Of a DNA stretch of 64,000 nt, positions 62,997 through 64,000 are shown piece by piece (positions within the stretch are counted from its first letter, which is position 1; each line of letters opens with the position of its first letter). Position numbers and translations under genes: made by a program. The DNA lies in the NCBI GenBank assembly GCA_947627115.1, contig CANQUQ010000011.1, positions 1 through 64,000 on the forward strand. The letters run 5' to 3'. Under the pieces are notes generated by a model. The model made no database searches. It was given only the letters and a program-made list of their open reading frames with translations, and was not told the origin of the DNA. This stretch comes from an uncultured Acetatifactor sp. Lineage in GTDB: Bacteria; Bacillota; Clostridia; Lachnospirales; Lachnospiraceae.

Positions 62997-63713
62997 ATGG
63001 CAGGCAAAAAATATTACGGTGTAAGGAAGGGCAAAATAACGGGGATCTTTCATTCCTGGGAGGACTGCAGGGCCTCTGTACAGGAATATCCCGGCGCGGA
63101 ATATAAGGGCTTTGCCACGCTGGAGGAGGCGAAGGCTTACATGGGCGGTTCCTTCGTCCTGCATTTCGCAGAGGAATCGGACGGGATGAATCCGCAGGCC
63201 GGCGTTCCGCAGCGGCTTCCCGATCCGGGATGGCTGCTTGCCTATGTGGACGGCAGCTATAATGACGCTGTCAAAAAGTATGCCTTTGGATGTGTGTTCC
63301 TCCTGCCGGACGGACGTATCTTTACGGAGTACGGAAACGGCGATAACGAGCAGTCCCTGCGGCACAGAAATGTGACGGGGGAGATGCTGGGAGCCATGTT
63401 CGCAGTCCGCTTCGCCATATTGAACGGTTTTGCCGGTCTGGAGCTCTGCTATGACTATCAGGGAATCGAAAAATGGGTGACGGGAGAGTGGAAGGCGAAG
63501 ACCGAGCTGACGCGAAAGTACGCCGAAGCCATGCGGCGGTGGAGAACAGGCATTGAGCTGCGCTTTACCAAGGTCACGGCCCATTCCAATGTATATTATA
63601 ATGAATTGGCGGATAAGCTGGCAAAAACGGGCCTGACGCAGGGAAACGGTGTTCCCAGGGCGCGGCGGCTGGAGGATATGGAAGAGTATCATGGAACGGA
63701 TCAGACTGAATAA
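62997..63713 (+). CDS. Ribonuclease H with N-terminal viroplasmin domain
   Basis: 238 aa. Residues 1-50 are the viroplasmin/HBD RNA-DNA hybrid binding domain (KKYYGVRKGKITGIFHSWEDC; GFATLEEAKAYMG). The RNase H fold follows: catalytic Asp in YVDGSYND, Glu in TGEMLGAMFA, Asp in CYDYQGIEKW, and the last Asp in NELADKLAK. It removes RNA from hybrids. Its end overlaps the next gene by 23 bp. Confidence 0.93.
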   Translation: MAGKKYYGVRKGKITGIFHSWEDCRASVQEYPGAEYKGFATLEEAKAYMGGSFVLHFAEESDGMNPQAGVPQRLPDPGWLLAYVDGSYNDAVKKYAFGCVFLLPDGRIFTEYGNGDNEQSLRHRNVTGEMLGAMFAVRFAILNGFAGLELCYDYQGIEKWVTGEWKAKTELTRKYAEAMRRWRTGIELRFTKVTAHSNVYYNELADKLAKTGLTQGNGVPRARRLEDMEEYHGTDQTE

Positions 63714-64000
63714 GTATCTTGCGCACTGCGGCATATGCTCCCGCAGGGATGCGGACAGATTGATCGAGCAGGGCGCGGTGACGGTGAACGGCAGTATCGC
63801 AAGGAGCGGGCAGTCCGTCACTTCCTCGGACCGCGTCGAGATCTCCGGGAAGCCCGTGCAGGCACAGAATGAGACGGTGGTGCTGGCCTTTTATAAACCG
63901 GCGGGCGTCACGTGCACCGAGCGGGACGAGCATGCGGATAGGATCATTTCCGATATGATACACTATCCGATACGTGTCACATACGCCGGGCGCCTGGACA
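63691..64000 (+). CDS. RsuA/RluB-family pseudouridine synthase (3' truncated)
   Basis: The first ~103 residues are present, running off the right edge. An S4 RNA-binding domain (RLNKYLAHCGICSRRDADRLIEQGAVTVNG is the N-terminal stretch; core RLNKYLAHCGICSRRDAD) is followed by VLAFYKPAGVTCT and VTYAGRLD, the start of the catalytic domain. The catalytic Asp is the final visible residue (GRLD). Which rRNA site it modifies cannot be told from this part. Confidence 0.88.
   Translation, partial: MERIRLNKYLAHCGICSRRDADRLIEQGAVTVNGSIARSGQSVTSSDRVEISGKPVQAQNETVVLAFYKPAGVTCTERDEHADRIISDMIHYPIRVTYAGRLD

Overview
The window looks like a chromosomal stretch of a GC-rich Lachnospiraceae-type Clostridia. 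The evidence is low-GC-Gram-positive gene content (PcrA, RlmD, YqeG, DegV, DUF3842 and DUF5688 proteins, aroE-aroK-aroQ-efp), strong Shine-Dalgarno sites and sigma-A-like promoters. Housekeeping DNA (about 1-4440 and about 38380-64000) is GC-rich. It flanks a markedly AT-rich accessory island at about 4720-38170.

Left flank: end of a zinc-ribbon protein, pcrA, a small acidic membrane protein, and rlmD, whose usual C-terminal tail has decayed exactly at the island edge.

Defence island: (i) a one-protein short Argonaute system (SIR2-APAZ-MID-PIWI, 5208-8348); (ii) wreckage of a UvrD/RecB-type nuclease and of an excisionase-like HTH gene; (iii) a tight six-gene operon (10099-24439) encoding a large unknown protein, a PAPS-reductase/Fe-S/DUF4007 protein (BrxP), a BrxC-like ATPase, PglZ, a short BrxL, a small Cys-rich protein and a DndA-like cysteine desulfurase. 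This is the type 4 BREX gene set with its own sulfur donor, so it predicts phosphorothioate-type DNA marking coupled to BREX exclusion. A decayed Lon-like fragment and an AlbA_2 protein follow. Next comes dinB, with a LexA-type palindrome filling its promoter spacer, and then a patchwork of YhcG/DUF1016 nuclease, KilA-N and winged-helix relics, a hybrid histidine kinase overlapping a lipoprotein binding-protein gene, an HTH regulator, a DEDD exonuclease, and an unrecognised membrane/coiled-coil gene trio whose middle member carries an in-frame TGA. No integrase, IS element or CRISPR array was seen.

Right flank: chemoreceptor, M20 amidohydrolase, a beta-propeller HD-GYP receptor, acyltransferase, SDR, two tandem Fe-S aldo/keto reductases, DegV, an ECF S component behind a structured leader with an intrinsic terminator, DUF3842, a P-loop kinase and YqeG, the shikimate genes aroE-K-Q, efp, DUF5688, tRNA-Arg(CCG) inside a perfect 16-bp inverted repeat, an SH3 protein, gdhA, a GGDEF sensor, RNase H, and the start of an RsuA/RluB-type pseudouridine synthase.

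All family names come from motif recognition by eye; no database search was run.
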